From positions 250,746,728 through 250,810,727 of the forward strand of contig CM030358.1 in the NCBI GenBank assembly GCA_017893485.1: a DNA stretch of 64,000 nucleotides, read 5' to 3'. Below are positions 24,358 to 36,889 of this stretch, piece by piece (position 1 is the stretch's first letter; each line of letters starts with the position of its first letter). The stretch comes from Hemerocallis citrina. Lineage: Eukaryota > Streptophyta > Magnoliopsida > Asparagales > Asphodelaceae. The notes below the pieces were generated by a model, which did no database searches, was not told where the DNA came from, and worked only from the letters and a program-made list of their open reading frames with translations. The position numbers and the translations under genes were made by a program.

Positions 24358-24512
24358 CACGTGTGAAGACGTAAACGACAACAATGCAAGACACATAAAT
24401 GAAAACATGTGCAGAAGACATAAATGGCAACACGTGCAAACTACAGAATGGCAACACGTGCAATTAACAGGGCAGCAGTGAGGGCATGTGCATACGATGG
24501 AACTAGCACGTG
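24358..24512. promoter_or_regulatory. Four CACGTG (G-box) motifs in LTR B
   Basis: CACGTG occurs at 24358, 24431, 24455 and 24507, three of them within GGCAACACGTG-like repeats. G-boxes bind bZIP and bHLH factors in plants. Their clustering within about 155 bases of an LTR could reflect a promoter element or simply a short tandem repeat. No expression evidence is available from sequence. Confidence 0.5.
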
Positions 24513-24652
24513 CAAGACATGGCAACAGCAGTAAAAAGCAATAGCAACAACGAGCGGGGTTGAAGCTCAGGACAACAAGGGAGGGCTCGATTTGTTGGAG
24601 GAGATGGCTGGAGATGAGAACAATGGCAGGGCAAGGTCGGGGAGTAGCGAGG

Positions 24653-27600
24653 TAGGGGTGGCATCCGGGCCATTTAGACCGGGCCGGGTCTGAACCACCC
24701 GGGCTTTACTCGGGTTTGGGCCAACTCGGGTCGGGCTCAAAGATTTCGCGGGCCGAACCGGGCCGGGCTAGGTGAGGAAAACCTAGGCCAAGGGTAGGGG
24801 TCGGGCTGGTTCGTGGGCCAGGCCGGTTTTTTAGTATAATTTTATTTTTTTTTATTTTTTTATTTTTTTTAAAGGAAGATAAAAGATCAAGTATTAAATT
24901 GTAATTTCATAACAATTGCAAATAACTAATAAATAAAATAAATTGAAACCAAATTTAAATTGATTTAATAAATTACAACTTGTTAAATAAAATGAAGTTC
25001 ATGAATATAATTTCATACAAATTAGATCAAATTACAAAATAAGGGAATTATTTGAATTTAGAGATCGAGATGGCCTCTATTTAGATTGAAGAGAAGGCAT
25101 TGGACTATTGTCGTGCAATTCTACTTAACCTAAATATAGAATCTCATCCCCGTAAAATTTTCAATTGTTTACAGTATATTGTACATCATTTTAATGTAAA
25201 TCGACTAAATCTAATTGTTCATTCATCGCTACTTGTTGAGCCAGCTTGTGCTTCAAGTAAATCTTGGGTCCTCTCTTCCGTTTTCATCCAATCTTCGGTG
25301 CATACTAGCATCTCCAAATTTTTGGCTGTCAATCGAAACCTGTTCGGGCTCATTATCCTGCCACCAAGAGAAAAAACATTTTCTTATGTAACGGTTGACA
25401 CCGGTGTTGTTAGCAAATCTCTAGCCATACGAGAAAGAATATTAAAAATAACTTCATTGCTCTTCCAAAACTGTAACACATCTACTAAATCTTCAATCGA
25501 ACTTTGTGCATTATACCAATTCAACTCATTTGGTGAATTGGTTCTTGGTTTTTTTGATTTAATAAGATTTAAAACACTACTAGTTGCATGACTCTTTCCT
25601 TTTGCTAATATGGAGAAAGAAGAAGAAGAATCAACATTTTGTGTTTGTGTTCGTGTAGTGTTAGATGAATTAAGTCTATCATAAGTATCATATAACCTAG
25701 TCAAAATATGCTCAAATTGGCGAGTAAAAACAACATGATCAAAATCTTGTATTGCATCGTGTGGGGCATAAGTGTAAAAATTTTCAATTAAATTTTTTGT
25801 GCCATCTAATTTAATCATGGGATTCATTACACTAGCTACATAATATAACATAGAAAGTGGATAAAAATATTTTAAAAATTTAATATATGCCGCATTAACC
25901 ATATTCCCAATAAAAGGGTCGTTTTGCAAATCTTTAATTGTTGTCATCATTGTGACAATTTCAAGTAAAATACCACTAGATGTAGATGTATATGTTTTTA
26001 AAAATTGCAAAGTAGCATCGTTAAAAGGTTCTAAAAATTTATACAAACTATCGGCAAAAAACCAAAAATCATCATCTAACATACAATTTTGCATACCCAT
26101 CGTAACACAAAAATCTCTAAGATTAAAACGATAATGAAGAACAACACCTAATAAATCAAATGTAGAATTCCAACGATGTCTAACATCTTTAGAAAAACTT
26201 TTATATACAATTTCCCTAAGTTTACAACAAGCACGAAAAGCTTCATATATTGGACTACTCAATGTAATATAATGAACATAATCTCCCATTACATCAAGTT
26301 TATCGTTTCCATATTTTAGTGCATATTGGACACAAATATTTAAAATATGACAAGCACACCTAACATGAAAAATTTCGAGTTCTATAGGATCTAAAGTAAT
26401 TTTCAAACTATCAACTGCCTTAGTATTATTAGAGGCATTATCAAAATCAATAGCAAACACTTTATCATAAATACCAAAATTATTACATGCTTCCATAATG
26501 TGTGTCGCTATAATTTCACCCTTATGTGGGTACCTAACAAATCCAAATGAAATTATCCTCTTTTGAAGTACCCAATCTGTATCTATCCAATGACATGTTA
26601 CACACATCATTGGAACGCTGTTTACTCCTACCCACCCATCCGATGTCAAAGAAACTCTAGTGTTTAGTGATGTTAGTATTGCTATAAAAAAATCCTTAGT
26701 CTCATTATAAACTAATTTACAATCACCCTTAACTACATTCCTAGCAATCTTTTTATAATGGGGGTTTAAGGAGGTTTGTGCAAAAGTCTCTACATACTTA
26801 CTTTCACCAAACGAATATGGTAATTCACCCTTAATTACTAACTTAGCCATTTTCCTACGAACGATATCGTGATCGTAGGTATGACTATCTACTTGATCGG
26901 TTCTAGGATGTATTTTTTGTTGTGTGAGATTGTCTTTCGAAAATTCGGGTTGACATTTGTTTAAGTGACATTGAATTGTGCTCGTGTCTGATCCCATTTT
27001 AAACTTATATGGTGTTTGACACTTCTTACATATTTTTAGTCCTACACTCTTATCATTTTGTGAAGGGATAAAATTGAAATAATTGTGTACTTCGGAAGTA
27101 GTCCCTCTTGTTTTACGGGTTAGAGAAGGACCTTGTTCTGATGGTTGTGGTTTGGTTCTATATGATCTTCTATTTCTATAGGATTTGAGTGTTTTTCATT
27201 CAAATCTGGAAAACTATCATAATTCATGAATGTTTCATCACTATCTATATATGGAATTGGAATGGTAGGAATGTGATGACTAGTGGACTCTTGACTACTA
27301 TGTCTACCACTGCGTGATCGATTAGAAGCCATTTAAATATTAAAAACTAGTGTATGTATAGTTAGAGAGAAAGCAAGTGTACGTTTTAAAATTTAAATTA
27401 AAAGAAACAACTAAATGTATGGCAACTAATAATTTAAAGCAACAAAATTAAATAAAGAGAAACAACAAAATTTAAAACGAACAACAATCTATCTCACCTA
27501 AAAAATAACAATAATAACAAGAACTAGTGAGTAGTGTATGTGTTTACCACTTTACCAAATTTATAAATAAAATCTAAAAAAATGAGAGGAAGAATTTCAA

Positions 27601-28233
27601 GAAAACCCAAACTAATTAAAAGATATAGATGAGAATAATCAACTATATTAAATCTACAAATTAAACATATACTAAAATACCGTATGAGTGATTGAAGTTT
27701 GAAGAATGAAAGTTGAGAGAGTTTAGACTTGAGAGCTTGTAGTAGTGTTGATTGTTGTTGTTGATCACTTGATTGTTGTTGATTGTTGATCCTTACAAAA
27801 TGTAGTAGAAACTTGATTTGTTGAGAGATAGTGGAGAGATTTGAGAGATAGTAGGGAGATTTGAGTGAATTAGTGAAGAGAAATGAAAGAAATGATGCTG
27901 TATATATAGAATATGTAATTTTTTTGATTTACTAAAGTACCCCCCCAAAACTAGCTAGTATAGATCCATTGGGAGGCAATTTGGTAATTTTCAAAAAAAA
28001 AATTCTGAACAAAAAAAAATTAATTACCCAACAGTCGGCCCAGACCGGCCCGGGCCCAGGCGGGCCGGTTTAACCAGTCCCGGTCTGAAATCGGGCTGGG
28101 CCTAGCCGGGCTTCTTCAGAAAAGAGGGGGGACCCAAACCGGACCCTGGGTTTGGGGGGCTGGTCCCGGGTTGAGCTCGCAGAAGAGGGGGCCGAGCCGG
28201 TCCCGGGCTGGCACAGACCTGTTGCCACCCTTA
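24653..28233 (-). mobile_element. hAT transposon 2, nearly intact, with perfect 8-bp duplication
   Basis: The ends are TAGGGGTGGCATCC (24653) and, inverted, TAAGGGTGGCAACA (28233). The target duplication TAGCGAGG is exact at 24645-24652 and 28234-28241. Subterminal regions at both ends are dense in GGGCCGGG / CCGGGC. The transposase gene on the minus strand has only about two lesions. It inserted into solo LTR B and is among the younger events here. Confidence 0.95.
25225..27332 (-). pseudogene. hAT transposase (element 2), two disabling lesions
   Basis: The start is ATG at 27332 (MASNRSRSGRHSSQ). The first 70 codons run out of frame near 27150; a one-base shift re-enters a long frame that includes the BED zinc finger (VHNYFNFIPS, ICKKCQ, CHLNKC; about 27115-26950). 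The main frame from the internal Met at 26997 is 537 codons, with catalytic TSDGW (residue 120), FAIDFDNASN (about 184-186), CACHILN and RHRWNSTFDLL, then the hATC dimer region (NELNWYNAQSS, VDVLQFWKSNE, DLLTTPVSTV). A stop at 25384-25386 falls inside hATC. Beyond it ENVFSLGGRIMSP and LVCTEDWMKTEER continue in frame to about 25225. The protein would be about 700 aa, normal for plant hAT. Confidence 0.9.
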
Positions 28234-29816
28234 TAGCGAGGGCGAGGTCGAGCGGTGCTTCGAGTGAGGGATAGGGTGCGGGTGCAGGTGGCAAGGGGCT
28301 GAGGTTGTCAAGAACTGTAGTGGGAAGGCAGGGGTTGAGGACAGTGACGACGAGGGGATCGGCAGTCGGCGGTGCTACATGGGTGGAGCTTCGGCAATGG
28401 TGGGAGGCAGTCACGGTGAGAGGAGCGTCGAGAGGTTCAGTTGCGGTGCTATTGGTGGTCGAGGAGCAGGAGCGATGGGGGTGATGAGGGTGGCGAGTGC
28501 TGGGGGATAGTTATCGGTGGTTGATGGTGATGGCGACGACGGTCGAGGTTGCGAGTGGTGGTTGTTGAAGGCAGAGTGCAGACGGTGACGTTGTTATGGA
28601 GGTCGGTAGTAGAGCGATGGTGGGTTGTGATTGAGGGGTGGCAGGTCTCAGGGGCTGCTAGAGTTTTGAAGCGCAGCAACGAGGAGGATGGGGATGAGTG
28701 CAGGCTGGTTTCTTGGAGGTTGAAGACGAGGAGGAGCTTCGGGGAATGGCAGAAGGTGACTATGACAGGGAGGAAAGGTGCGAGCGGCAATGGCAGGCGA
28801 TCGGGACGGAAGGCGATGGCACGAGCGGCAAGAGAGCGGAACTCAAAGGTCGAAGTCGTAGTGGGTGGGGTGTTCGGTCAGTCGACAAGGAGCAGGAGGT
28901 GGAGTAGGCAACGGGGGTGAGGTTGATGGTGGTCGCTGATAGTGGGGGTGGGGGTGGGAGGGGTGGGAGGTGGAGGCAGGTGAAGCTCGGAGGGAGACTA
29001 AGGTGGCAGCGACGAGGCTTGGGCAGAGGAGCGAGGTGGGTGCACTCGGGGTCTATCGACGGGGAAGAAGGAGAAGAATAGGTAGATGAAGTCGGGGAGA
29101 GAGAAAGAAGAAGGGAAGTTGGGGGATTTAATAATAGATATATTATTATAATATGATAATTAATAGGCAGTTGAATTAGAGTCAGTGGGAGAGAGATTAG
29201 TGAGGATATGCAGAGATTTGTGGGGGAACGTGAGGGGGAGTTGGAGACTAGGCAATTAGCAGATTAGGAGAAGTTGGATTAGTGGGTTTAAGTTTTGGGT
29301 TAACGGGTTAGTCTTGGTTGGATTTGTGGGCTTTGAATTATGAACTTTTAAGGTGAATAATCAGATAATAATAATATAGAATGGGTTTGGGGGTTTGGGC
29401 TTCACAAATGAAAATAATAAATTCAATGATATTGGTTGGGCTTAAATAACCAAGTAGATATGAAACATAACTGTAAAACAAAATATGATTCCCGATAAAA
29501 ATATATAATCATTAGAAAGTAGCTACGAAATAATTGATGTTTAGAAAACTTTAATAGAAGATCCAAAAATACATTAAATACAAGAGATAAATTTTAGGGA
29601 ATGGAAGTAATTTATAGACAATCAAATACAAAGATAGACTGGGAATTTGCACAGTCGGAAAATACAATTGAGGATGAGTTAGGAGTCTGAGCTCAAACAA
29701 AATAGTCGAATATTCAAATGAATGCAAATTTGGGTTCAAAAGAATAGAAGAAATTTATAGAGAAACAAAATACAAGAATACAGGGATTTTTCGTATAAAC
29801 AAAAACGAAGGTTACA

Positions 29817-30399
29817 GAATTGCCAAGAAATAGGCAGAAACCCGTGGTAGACCGTTTAATCGTAGGATCACCCACCCAATCTAAATCAAAATATGCACTG
29901 AGCTCTAGTTTGGATATAGAAGGCATGAATAAAGAGCGAGTGATAGTGCCTAAAAGAGATCTGAGAATTCGAAGAAGAGCACCGTAGTGAACTGATGTAG
30001 GAGCGGTACAAACTGACTAACAACGCTTACTGCATGAGCAATATCAGGTCTGGTTATGCACAAGTAGACAAGTTGACCAACAATCTGCCTGTATCTAGTA
30101 GGATCGGGAAGTAGCTCCCTATCTGTGGGACGAAACTTCATATGAAGCTCTAAGGGAGTATCAGCTGATCGACTATCAAAGAGACATGCAGTGGATATAA
30201 TATCTGATGTGTATTTCTGTTGAGAAATGAGTATGCCCCGAGATCATTGGGCAATCTCTACACCCAAAAAATAGCATAGTCTACCAAGATCTTTCATATG
30301 GAACTGCTGGTGAAGGTATTTTTGGGTGGATGTAATGTCTACGAAGTCATCCACAGTAATAATCATATCATCAGCATATAATAGTAGAAGTACCCTCCC
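29817..30399 (-). pseudogene. Copia RT C-terminus and RNase H N-terminus
   Basis: From 30399 leftward the minus strand encodes GRVLLLLYADDMIITVDD (the RT catalytic YxDD box), QFHMKDLGRLCYFLGVEIAQ, then LPDPTRYRQIVGQLVYL, TRPDIAHAVSVVSQF and LELSAYFDLDWVGDPTIKRS with TTGFCLFLGNS at the LTR B junction. At least one frameshift (near 30230-30000) separates the pieces. The Asp of DLDWVGD is the first RNase H catalytic residue. Confidence 0.88.
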
Positions 30400-32997
30400 T
30401 GTCATGCCCCGCTTCCAACTATACGAAAGTACGAGCACGCAACTGAGGCCCAGCGAATGATATATGTATACAAACTCACATCATCCATAAGCTGTACTAT
30501 ATAAGTAAACTTAATAATACATGTAACAATATTAATCACATGAATGATGATAGAATACAATAACCAAAATCTGAGATACAAGAAATTCGGGTCAAAATAC
30601 CTGAGAATAAACAATGCAATAAACAGTTTATTACAATAAGGTGGTAGAGAAATAGCCATAGCAATTTCGTCTAGAGAGTCCGATGATCAAATTCCTTTTG
30701 TAATCATCACATGTACCTATATGAACGTCAACTCAAAGAAATTGGGAAAGTACCCGTTAATGTAAGCTTCGGGCGGCAAGTAGTAACAAGCAAGGTAACA
30801 ATAAAGTATGATATAACAAGGAACAAGAAACAATAACAAGGAACCATATGATCAAGTGCGATACAAGTAACAAATGTAAACTTGTAACTAAAACGAGAAA
30901 CATAGAAATAGGACTTCAATGTATAATCAATCGGTGACGAGAAATCATGTAACGAAAAACACATCATGTAACTGGAATCATGTAAACGTTAAACAGGAAT
31001 CATGTAAACTTGTAAACAGGAATCATGTAAACTTGTAACTTGTAAATGGGAACATGTAAACATATAAACGGGAATCATGTAAACTTGTATACGGGAATCA
31101 TGTAACTTGTAAACAATAATCATGTAAATCAAGAATCATGTAACAAAGAATCAAGAATCATGTAATCACGAATCATGCTTAGTGTTGGTCTTAAGACTAC
31201 TGGTTTTATTAACTTATCTAAAACACACAATTATGTGTTCCATACCACAAGTTCGGGTGCATATCAATCATGTGACGTTTGAACTTAAGTAGTGAATTCT
31301 ATAGGATTATGTACTCGGGTCTTCCAGTGACAGTATCAATAAACAAAACATGTAATCATGAATCATGTAATTAAGAATCAAGAATCAAGAATCACTATTC
31401 TGGAAAACACGGGCCCCCTTCCGAGTATACTCCCCTATATTGTCCACTACTAAGCCATACCCTTATAACCCTGACTTGTTATTCTTTTACAATAATTATT
31501 CATGAACATGCAGTCGGTATAATCAGTAAAAGGGATAGTATTATCAAGATAGTTATCGTGACGGTATCAAGAAATGGTGCAGTACATGATATAGAGTCAT
31601 GACGGTAATCAAGAAAGTAACAAGTGGTAGTTGCAAATGCATGATATAAAGAAAATCTATCAACCTAATATATCGGTACAAATTATGAATAATATTTATA
31701 GTTCCGTTCATTAAATATGGAAAATAACGGATTTATATGTAAAAATGTAGAGATGAATTTCTAGATAGCAGCACCTATATGCGTTAAAATTCACTTCCTC
31801 AATGCCACAGAAAAGCAAATTCAATTCCGTCATAGATTCTAGAAAGTAGACTCCCTTTCGGTTCCAATGCATATTTACATGATACATTCTGGGAACAGTA
31901 GCTATGAGTAAAAAATTATTCTTTACTGATTTCGATGTTTCGTGCACAGGCTCTGTTTTGGAAATCCAGGAGTCACAGTACTAAAATAGCGATATCTCAG
32001 AAACTATAAGTTGGATTGAGAAACCATAAGATTTCATGGAATCTAGACTCAGAGGGCTACAATTCATATGTACAGAGTTATTAATTTCAGTATCGGGAAC
32101 ATGGTCTAATTCACAGTACAAGAGATATGAAAGTAGGTTTTGTGCACAGTTTCGGTGTTCTAGAAATTTCAATATTACAGTACTAAAATCGTGATATCTC
32201 ACAATCTATAAATCGGATTGAGAAACTGTAAGATGTTCTGGATTCTAGATTCGATGGGATACAAGATGCATATATAAAATATTAACTTTGGTGAACGAAA
32301 ACTGGGTCAAATCTCTGTGTAATTCCGGGTATTAGTCATGATAACATGTATGATATTCAACAACATGATACGAAGTGTGTTAACGATTTAATATTTGAAT
32401 CAATAACATGAAACAAGTGACTAGAACATAATTTGATGATAAAACATGATGATAACAAGACTACTTGCCATGAGTCCAAAAAAGTTCTTGTACGAGAACA
32501 AAAAGAGTGTACACGAGATGTTTGCCTTTCACGTGACGATTATGAATGTGGGAAGAACAACGTGGCAAAAAGCAGCACCACGGCAATGACTATGGAGGCG
32601 AGTTGCAAGTACGGCAATACAACGATGACACCAGCAGCAACAAAAGCAACGGTGAGTGAGACGACACATTCAGCGAGCAATGACAACAAGAGGAGTGCAG
32701 AAATGGAGTGGAGCTCGGGAAAGAAGAAGATGGTAGAGGGCTTCGGTGGTGGAGATGAGAAGCTTTCGGTGAGGGATGAAGAAGAGGCAGTGGAGCTTGG
32801 ATCGGGTTGGAGAACGAAGCAGAAGAAGAGAATGAGGTGGTGTGAGTTGAGTTGGAAAATGAGTATATAGATATTTATATATTGGTAGCAGTTGGGCAGC
32901 ATGTGTTTGTATAAATAAGGGAGAGAGAGGCAGTGGATGTAAGTATGTATGTATATAAAATATATATAGGGTGGTGATGGGGCTGCATGTGTGTTTA

Positions 32998-33002
<5 letters not shown>

Positions 33003-33051
<49 letters not shown>
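33003..33051. repeat. (TA)n microsatellite at the left MULE border
   Basis: About 24 TA units run up to the MULE terminus. The matching right border (58317-58376) is (TC)n followed by (TA)n. The MULE evidently entered a TA-rich part of solo LTR C, probably near the LTR TATA region. Confidence 0.9.
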
Positions 33052-33053
<2 letters not shown>

Positions 33054-33860
33054 TGATCCAATGAGATACATCTTAAAATGAGATAATGAGATACATGAAT
33101 TATGACCATTATATATGAGAGAATTGAAATGAGTGGCTCTCATTTATTTGGATTAATTAATTAAGAACCAGGTTTTTTCTTCTACATATCTATTAAAAAA
33201 ACCCAAAAAAACACAATCACATTTGAATTCCTGGACTAATTAATCTAGTGATTCCCTAACCACATTTTATTACTGTTGATTCACTAACCCTAAGAACAAG
33301 GTCCATGTCATTGGATCAGCCCTGTCGCTTCTCCGTCGCCACCCAGCCTAGCCGCCGTCGCCGCGTACTCCGCCCTGCCCAGCCGCCGTCGTCCTACTCA
33401 GGTTTTGATGTTATTGATTTGATTTTATGAGGAGATTGAAAGAACCCAAACCGAAATATGGTTTTGTTGACTTCCCCCCTCAAACCTGAATTTTTTGAAA
33501 GAGCCCAAACCCAAACTCATTAATCAGATGTTTGATTATTTTATACATCCCTAGATGACAAACATAAGTAGTATATAGACAAGATTTAATAGTACTAGAT
33601 GACAAACATATAATAGTGATGATTGTATACATTGCTAGAGTACAAGTTTGATTTTATTAATTTATATAACCATGGTTTGGGTTAAGGTTTGATTTTATTA
33701 ATTTATATTTTTGGGTTCTTTCATTCACTAGAGAGTATGGGGGAAGTATGCATGTATTTCTCAAATTTTGTTTTACTGTTCACTCAACTTTTGAATCAAT
33801 TTTTAGATAATCCTACTATTAAAACTTTGAAAACTTTAAAAAAAAATTAATCTTTTCAAT
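33052..33860 (+). repeat. MULE left terminal inverted repeat
   Basis: This pairs with 57500-58314 in reverse complement. Shared landmarks are ATCTTAAAATGAGATAATG, a GC-rich CCGCCGTCG tract near 33345-33405, ACCATGGTTTGGGTT and TTGTTTTACTGTTCACTC. The GC-rich tract may be leader sequence of the transposase gene, whose first intron-like acceptor (TTTCAATTTCAG) follows near 33868. Confidence 0.9.
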
Positions 33861-33881
33861 TTCAGGTATTCATGAGTATCA

Positions 33882-36800
33882 ACGATGACCTCATTTCTAT
33901 AGAGATTTAACTAGGTGGTTACTTTGATCTAGGTCCACCTAAACAATATGTAAATGGTTCCTGTGCTCGTCTTGATAAAGTTCGTCCGGATGAATTCTAC
34001 ATGAGTTTGATAAAAGAAATAATGGTGGAGTGTGAATATTTAGAACACTATAAAGTCTTTTGTAAGATGCATAAAAATTCAGTAGGCGATGGCTACAAAC
34101 TTTTGAATACAAATGAGTCCCTGCATGAAGTTTTGACAGAACATCAAAACCTGAAAAAACTTGTTCTACATATTGAACATCTAGAGGATGAACATGTGGT
34201 GACAGAAAGCACTGAGGAACTTGGGATAGGAATGGATAACATGCTTTGAAAATATGACATTTTTATCTGTCAGTACTCTTCTAAAATTAATTTATGTTCG
34301 GTTTAATGCTTTTTGTTAAGGGCTTGAAACAATTCACACGAAGGATGCATTTCTTGATGAAAGAGCAACAAACATGAACTTTGGGGATACTAATAATGAT
34401 AATGTCTCGAATTCAGATACGGATGTAGTTGAGGTTGGTTAGTGAAAATAATTAATTTTCTTTATATACATGCAACAAATATAACATAAAATATATAATG
34501 ATTTTCTTTTTATTATTGTTGACTCATGAACTAACTAGTCTCAATTTTTTTTAATAGGCATTGAGTTCGTCTCCTAAAACAACAAGAGAACATGACCATG
34601 GAGAATGAACACCAACTGTAGATGATATTAATTGGCCGAAACTTGGGATGAAGTTTGCACCATTAGAGGAGGGGAAAACTTTTTACTATGCATATGGAAA
34701 GCTTGGAGGCTTTTCTGCTCGAAAAGCGAGAACAACTTTGGATAGGAACACAAAAGAATTGAGAACAAAATATTTTGTTTGCTCAAAACAAGGTGAAAGT
34801 ACTGCAAAAATAGTAGAAGGTGAAACTGTCGAGGAGCTTCCAGTGGGATCAGATGCAGGTAAAAAAAAAGACGATGATCTGTTATTAGGGAGAATTGTAT
34901 GGCTCTGATAAAATTTAAGAGAGTTGAAAATGACATGTGGGAGATTGTTAAGTTTCATGAAGGTCATTGTCATGTTCTCACTAGTCCTCGTAGAAAACAA
35001 TTTTTAACAATAAATCGGGAAGTATCATCGACACAAAAGTCCTTGACACAAATCTATGATGAAGCTAATATCTCCACATCCCAATTAGTTACAGTTCTAA
35101 AGATTCAAGCTAACGGGTACGAAAATATGGGTTGCACTGAAAGAGACATCAGAAATCATAAAAGGAATATAAGAAAGGCAATGAAATAAATAGATACGCA
35201 AATATTTCTAGATAATTTTGCAAGAATGAAAAAAAATCAATCCTTCATTTTTCTATGATTATAAGGTTGATGAAAAAATGAAGCTCACTCATGTATTTTG
35301 GGCTGATGGACTTTCAAGGAAAGCATACCACCTGTTTGGAGATGTAATAGTTTTTGACACTACGTATGAAACAAACAAATATTCGATGATATTTGCACCA
35401 TTTACAGGTAGTAATTTGTCTATTATATGAAATTATCTATTTTTATTATTATTTGCAATCCATATAAAAGTTCAATATTAATTATTGTATTTGCACTTTT
35501 ACAGAAGTTAATCATCATAGACAGTCGGTGAACTTTGGTGCCAGATTTTTGGCTAATGAGAAGTCAGAATCTTTTATTTGGTTGTTTAAGAAATTCTTGG
35601 AAGCCAGGGGGGGATGGGACAACCATTAGCATTCATTACAGATCAATATCCATCAATTGATAATGCTGTAAAAAATAAACTGGACAAAACAAAACATAGA
35701 TATTGCATGTGGCATATTCTCAATAAGCTATCGGGAAAGGTTGGATCTGAGTTGGCCTCTAACAAAAAAATTCACGAAGATTTTAAATCTTGTGTTTATT
35801 CTTCTGAAACTATTGAGGAGTTCGAAATGTGGTGGAATGAAGTTATAACAACTTATCTGTTAGGGAACAATATGTGGCTGAAAATGATGCATGAATTAAG
35901 GAACTATGGATACCAAGATTTGTCACGGAAACTTTTTTGCTGGAATGAGGACAACACAGCACAGCGACAATATGAATTCTTTTTTTAGTCACTTTGTTAG
36001 CCAGAAGAATAGTTCGGTGGAATTCCATACACGATTCGAGAGGGCATTGGAGCACCAACGACATAATGAATTGAAGGCTGATCATGATACAATTTATACC
36101 AGGCCAAAGATGAAAATAAAGAATTCATTGGAGAAACAAATGAGTGAGATAAACACACGTGCTAACTTTTATCTATTTCAAGATGAGTTGCTTAAGAGTT
36201 GTGTTAATTGTGCTACAAAAAAAATCGATGAGGTAGAAGATCTGTATTTTTACATTGTTCAAGAAAATAAGGAGAATAAGAAACTCAGATCAAGAGAAGT
36301 AGTTTATGTTCTTGCTACTAAGGTGGCATATTGTGATTGCAAAATGTTTGAGGTAGAGGGACTTCCTTGTCGGCATGTTCTTGATGTGTTAAAAAATAAA
36401 TTTTTCGATGAGCTGTCTACTCACTATATTATGAGGAAGTGGACTAAACTTGCAACAAGTGCACAAATATTCGATGTTGAAGGAAATGGGTTATGTGGAA
36501 CTTCAACTAACATAACTGGAATTAACTTCTCATCATTGTGGGATTTGCTTTCAGAGTGCATGCATCTTGCTAGCTATTCAAATGGGAGCTTTTTACATGC
36601 TATGGAAAGAGGTAAAAATCTTAGAGATGAATTACTAAGAATGAAAGAAAATCTGGGTGCTAATTTGAATCAGACGAAAGAGAAACATTCCATTGAGGGG
36701 GATCTTCCAACAACTTCAAATAATGACAATGTTTGCATACCAGATATTTCAAAGATGAAGGGAAGTGGTAAAAGATTAAAAGGAGGGAAAGAGAAGGCCA

Positions 36801-36885
36801 TGGAACAACAAGAGAAGAATCTTAGACTTTGTAGAACATGCAACAAGTATGTCGGCCATGATAGTTGAAACTGTCCAAAAAAGAA
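33882..36885 (+). pseudogene. FAR1/FHY3-type MULE transposase pseudogene
   Basis: The N-terminal part (33882-34440) has an early stop at about 33907 in an otherwise readable frame (LGGYFDLGPPKQYVNGS). The FAR1 DNA-binding region follows (MKFAPLEEGKTFYYAYGKLG at 34648; FKRVENDMWEIVKFHEGHCH). The MULE core keeps VIFDTTYE-like text (35352), an intron 35408-35504, then FITDQYPSIDNAV (35632) and CMWHILNKLSGK. A SWIM finger CDCKMFEVEGLPCRH lies at 36332-36375 and a C-terminal zinc knuckle CRTCNKYVGHD near 36828. Lesions: frameshifts near 34890, 35610 and 35920, stops near 35188 and at 36867 (probably CGA to TGA in the knuckle). FAR1 and FHY3 are domesticated relatives acting in light signalling; this copy is a dead transposase. 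Confidence 0.9.
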
Positions 36886-36889
36886 TGAA

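Larger units (their letters stand above)
22270..29816 (-). mobile_element. Solo LTR B (Tekay-like family), containing hAT2
   Basis: Plus-strand text starts TGTCATGCTCCGCTTCC (22270), the reverse complement of the family's LTR end (GGAAGCGGGGCATGACA). It finishes GAAGGTTACA (29816), the reverse of its TGTAACC start. The flanks are GAATC (22265-22269) and GAATT (29817-29821). Subtracting it joins the copia frame as LGNS-LILWRSKK. Without the hAT insertion its length is about 3.96 kb, close to solo LTR A. It has the family's ATCATGTAA-rich block and GC-rich 5' region (28234-29050). Confidence 0.88.

Noticed and set aside
32433..33143. ORFs of 145, 189 and 157 aa on opposite strands
   Set aside because: They overlap in LTR C sequence and, on the minus strand, read through the (TA)n microsatellite (poly-Tyr/Ile), so coding is unlikely.
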